Assembly: GCA_023259135.1 (NCBI GenBank)
Contig: JAHFQX010000021.1
Coordinates: forward strand, 1 to 45,878
Length of the DNA: 45,878 bases
Source of the DNA: Betaproteobacteria bacterium
Lineage (GTDB): Bacteria; Pseudomonadota; Gammaproteobacteria; Burkholderiales; JAHFQX01
Direction of reading: 5' to 3'
Of the stretch, positions 43,348 to 45,878 are shown in pieces. The notes under the pieces are model-generated. The model was not told the DNA's origin and did no database searches. It saw nothing but the letters and a program-made list of their open reading frames with translations. The position numbers and the translations under genes were made by a program. The first letter of the stretch is position 1. Each line of letters begins with the position of its first letter.

Positions 43348-44412
43348 ATGGCTTTGGTTTCCATGCGGCAGTTGCTGGACCACGCGGCGGAGCACGGCTA
43401 CGGCCTGCCGGCTTTCAACGTCAACAATCTGGAGCAGGTGCAAGCCATCATGCAGGCCGCCGGCGCCTGCGACAGCCCGGTAATCTTGCAAGCCTCGGCG
43501 GGGGCGCGCAAGTACGCCGGCGAAGCTTTTTTGCGGCATCTGATCCTCGCCGCGGTGGAGAGCTACCCAGATATTCCCGTGGTGTTGCACCGGGACCACG
43601 GCGCTTCCCCCGCGGTATGCGTGAGCGCCATCCGCAGCGGCTTTTCCAGCGTCATGATGGACGGCTCGCTGCTGGAAGACGCCAAGACCCCTTCCTCTTA
43701 CGCATATAACGTCGAGGTGACCCGCCAGGTGGCGGACCTGGCCCATGCGGTGGGCGTCACGGTGGAAGGCGAGCTGGGCTGCCTGGGTTCCCTGGAAACC
43801 CTGCAAGGCGACAAGGAAGACGGCCACGGCGCCGAGGGCACCCTGACCCGCGACATGCTGCTCACCGATCCGGAGCAGGCCGCCGACTTCGTTCGGCGGA
43901 CCGGCTGCGACGCCCTGGCCATCGCCATCGGCACTTCCCACGGGGCCTACAAATTCACCCGCAAGCCCACCGGGGATATTCTCGCCATCGACCGCATCAA
44001 GGAAATCCATCGCCGCATCCCCAATACCCATTTGGTGATGCACGGCTCCAGCAGCGTTCCCCAGGAATGGCTCGACGTGATCCGCGAATACGGCGGCCGG
44101 ATGAAGGAAACCTTCGGCGTGCCGGTGGAGCAGATTCAAGAAGGCATCCGCCACGGCGTGCGCAAGGTGAACATCGACACCGACATCCGGCTGGCCATGA
44201 CCGGCGCCATCCGCCGCGCCCTGGCCGAGGATCCGGCCGAATTCGATCCGCGCAAATACCTTAAGGCCGCCACCGAGGCCGCCCGGGAGATTTGCCGCGC
44301 TCGCTTCGAAGCCTTCGGCTGCGCCGGCATGGCCAGCCGCATCCGGCCCCTCCCCCTGGAAAAAATGGCCGAGCGCTACGCCAAAAAAGAGCTGGATCCG
44401 ATCATCCGTTAA
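43348..44412 (+). CDS. fba: Fructose-bisphosphate aldolase, class II (CbbA-like)
   Basis: A 354-residue zinc-dependent aldolase. The HRDHG motif gives His81, catalytic Asp83 and zinc ligand His84. [10 protein letters not shown], the [10 protein letters not shown] loop, [19 protein letters not shown] and [20 protein letters not shown] match the class IIB (CbbA) branch found in autotrophs and methylotrophs, where it may also cleave or form sedoheptulose-1,7-bisphosphate (family knowledge). AAGGAG precedes the ATG, 27 bp after pyk. It is the last gene of the cluster; I see no clear intrinsic terminator in 44413-44491. Confidence 0.97.
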   Translation: MALVSMRQLLDHAAEHGYGLPAFNVNNLEQVQAIMQAAGACDSPVILQASAGARKYAGEAFLRHLILAAVESYPDIPVVLHRDHGASPAVCVSAIRSGFSSVMMDGSLLEDAKTPSSYAYNVEVTRQVADLAHAVGVTVEGELGCLGSLETLQGDKEDGHGAEGTLTRDMLLTDPEQAADFVRRTGCDALAIAIGTSHGAYKFTRKPTGDILAIDRIKEIHRRIPNTHLVMHGSSSVPQEWLDVIREYGGRMKETFGVPVEQIQEGIRHGVRKVNIDTDIRLAMTGAIRRALAEDPAEFDPRKYLKAATEAAREICRARFEAFGCAGMASRIRPLPLEKMAERYAKKELDPIIR

Positions 44413-44491
44413 AGAGAATCGGCTCCGCGCTTGAGGCCGGCTAAACGCGGCGGTCACACCCCGCCACTATCTTGCCAGGTCCCCGACGGAG

Positions 44492-45151
44492 TCATCCGCC
44501 GTCACGGGGATTTCTGCGGGCGGTGATGAGAAAGATCGGGTAACGGCGCGGCGTGCCCGCCGGGTCACACTTCTCGACCGTGTAGGCGGTGGTCGCCGTC
44601 ACTGCCTGCAGGTCCAGCCCGGTCAGAGTGGCGACCAGTTTGGCGCGGTCGAAACCCTGATGCATGATGCCGGGCACGTCCGGCCCGTGAAAGCTGCCGT
44701 CCTCGCGGTCGAGATCGGCCAGCGCCACCCAGCCGCCCGGCTGCAACAGGTCACGAAAAAGCCCCAGCATCTGCGTCACGTCATCGATGTGATGCAGGGT
44801 CATGCTGGTAAAGATAAGGTCAAAGCGCTCCGCCGGAAGCGGTTCGCAGGTGAGGTCCAGGCGGCGGGTTTCGATCTGGTCGAGACCCGCGGCGCGGCGC
44901 TTGCGTTCTAGCACCCCCAGCATGGCGGGCGCCACGTCCGCCGCCACGATATGGCCCAGCCGGCCGGCCAGCAGCACGCTGACCAGACCGGTGCCGCAGC
45001 CGTACTCGAGGGCGCGCATATCCGCCCGCAGCGGGATCTGCGCGGCGATGGCGGTGGCCACGCCATGGGCAATATCGGCCCGCAGCGGACTGTCATCCCA
45101 GTCCGCGGCCAGGGCGTTGAAGCGATCGAGGTTGGCGAGGGTGGCGGTCAT
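44492..45151 (-). CDS. Class I SAM-dependent methyltransferase
   Basis: A 219-residue methyltransferase. Motif I, ALEYGCGTGLVSVLLA (about 47-62), and VVAADVAPAML give the SAM-binding Rossmann fold; FDLIFTSMTLHHIDD is motif IV and LLQPGGWVALADLD is motif V/VI, in the UbiE/small-molecule (Methyltransf_11/25) style. ATG 45151 is chosen because TTGGAG lies 7 bases upstream; two further in-frame starts upstream (45181, 45205) are possible. It faces fba tail to tail and lies 73 bp downstream of recQ. The substrate is not identifiable. Confidence 0.88.
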   Translation of the reverse strand: MTATLANLDRFNALAADWDDSPLRADIAHGVATAIAAQIPLRADMRALEYGCGTGLVSVLLAGRLGHIVAADVAPAMLGVLERKRRAAGLDQIETRRLDLTCEPLPAERFDLIFTSMTLHHIDDVTQMLGLFRDLLQPGGWVALADLDREDGSFHGPDVPGIMHQGFDRAKLVATLTGLDLQAVTATTAYTVEKCDPAGTPRRYPIFLITARRNPRDGG

Positions 45152-45224
45152 GGTCGGCTCCAAACGATATAGATGCGCCATAGTATCATCGGCCGTGCAG
45201 GGCATTCCGATTTGCCCATGGCCT

Positions 45225-45878
45225 TCAGCCCGGCGCCAGCAGCTCCAGCAGCGCCGCGCCGTAATTCTCCAGCTTGCGGGCGCCGATTCCCGGGATGTGG
45301 CGCAGGGCCGCGAGGCTCCGCGGGCGTTCCCGCACCAGTTCCAGCAGCGTGGCGTCGTGCAGGATGACGTAGGCGGGAACGCCGTGGGCTTTGGCCGTTT
45401 GGGAGCGCCAGGCGCGCAGCCGCTCCCATAAGGCGTGTTGCGGTCCGCCGAGTTCCGCGCCGATTTTTCCGTTGCGGCCGGCGGGTTTCTTCTTCTCCGT
45501 TTCCGCCGCTCGGCGCAATGCCACCGGTTGCCCGCCCGTCAACACCGACCGGCTGGCCTCGGTGAGCAGCAGCCCGCCGTGGGCCGGGTCCGCCGCCAGC
45601 AGGCCCAGCGCCACCATCTGACGGAACACCGCCCGCCATTCTTTTTCAGCCAGTTCGGCGCCGATGCCGAAGGTGGAAAGGGCGTGGTGCCCCCATTGCC
45701 GCACCCGCTCCCCGTCCCGGCCCAGTAGCACATCGATGACGTGGCCGGCGCCGAAGCGCTGGCCGGTGCGATAGACACAGGACAGAGCCTTTTGCACGGC
45801 TTCCGTGGCGTCCCAGGTTCGCGGCGGCTCCAGGCAGTTGTCGCAGTTGCCGCAGGGGGTGCTGGATTCGCCGAAGTA
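45225..45878 (-). CDS. recQ: ATP-dependent DNA helicase RecQ, C-terminal part
   Basis: The last 217 codons of a gene that enters from the right edge. The fragment begins in the RecQ zinc-binding domain (PCGNCDNCLEPP), continues through the winged-helix RQC domain (ALSCVYRTGQRFGAGHVIDVLLG...LSTFGIG), and ends with an HRDC domain (LRAWRSQTAKAHGVPAYVILHDATLLELVRERP...IPGIGARKLENYG). RecQ unwinds recombination intermediates and blocked forks. The helicase core lies outside the window. A KKK-rich linker with KPAGRNGK separates RQC and HRDC. Confidence 0.95.
   Translation of the reverse strand, partial: YFGESSTPCGNCDNCLEPPRTWDATEAVQKALSCVYRTGQRFGAGHVIDVLLGRDGERVRQWGHHALSTFGIGAELAEKEWRAVFRQMVALGLLAADPAHGGLLLTEASRSVLTGGQPVALRRAAETEKKKPAGRNGKIGAELGGPQHALWERLRAWRSQTAKAHGVPAYVILHDATLLELVRERPRSLAALRHIPGIGARKLENYGAALLELLAPG

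Noticed and set aside
41848-44457. A minus-strand open frame of 869 codons opposite pyk and fba
   Set aside because: The plus-strand genes are unmistakable pyruvate kinase and aldolase. The antisense frame is His/Gly/Ala/Gln-rich low-complexity sequence with no recognisable motif, which is what the complement of GC-rich codons gives.
44413-44491. Terminator between fba and the methyltransferase gene
   Set aside because: Short GC-rich complementary pieces are present, but no stem with a T-run on either strand.

Overview
The window is a gene-dense, GC-rich stretch of a bacterial chromosome that contains the replication-origin neighbourhood. The gene order rpmH-rnpA-yidD-yidC-mnmE-mnmG-rsmG-parA-parB-atpIBEFHAGDC on one strand and dnaA-dnaN-gyrB on the other, a GyrB of proteobacterial length with the extra C-terminal insert, a Gram-negative YidC with a large periplasmic domain, and an lgt/rsmB/htpX/ntrYX repertoire point to a gammaproteobacterium. 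The tkt-gap-pgk-pyk-fba block with a CbbA-like class II aldolase fits an autotroph or methylotroph-like lineage, but no diagnostic gene (RuBisCO, methane monooxygenase) is present, so that is inference. I identify 43 protein-coding genes, two of them cut by the window edges. I see no rRNA, tRNA, CRISPR array, insertion sequence or prophage. No gap between genes exceeds about 210 bp.

Layout. 1-4620: the 3' end of ilvA, a dienelactone hydrolase and an old-yellow-enzyme reductase in one minus-strand unit, lgt, and a divergent ilvD. A near-perfect bidirectional terminator then separates ilvD from the ATP synthase operon. 4686-19671: eighteen minus-strand genes, read from rpmH down to atpC (L34, RNase P protein, YidD, YidC, the tRNA-modifying MnmE/MnmG, RsmG, ParA/ParB, all of F1Fo-ATP synthase). 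A strong sigma70-like promoter faces rpmH. 19845-24929: dnaA, dnaN and gyrB on the plus strand, AT-richer than the flanks at least through dnaA and dnaN. The 206-bp dnaA-dnaN spacer carries two perfect, inverted DnaA boxes and AT-rich DNA and is the best oriC candidate. recF is absent from its usual place. 24946-29724: topA, dprA and a LysM protein on the minus strand, with topA tail-to-tail against gyrB. 29792-37417: def, fmt, htpX, rsmB, a DUF4390 gene and an NtrY/NtrX-type two-component pair. 37556-44412: tkt, gap, pgk, pyk, fba. 44492-45878: a class I methyltransferase and the C-terminal third of RecQ on the minus strand.

Most of the window is conserved housekeeping DNA, and I found no convincing new multi-gene system. 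The observations most worth checking are: an NtrX-like regulator whose AAA+ domain has lost the Walker A lysine, the Walker B acidic pair and the GAFTGA loop; a parS-like palindrome that contains the gyrB GTG start codon, with a second parS between mnmE and mnmG; the missing recF; the gyrB/topA convergent pair only 16 bp apart; and a 7-bp-period inverted repeat between pgk and pyk.
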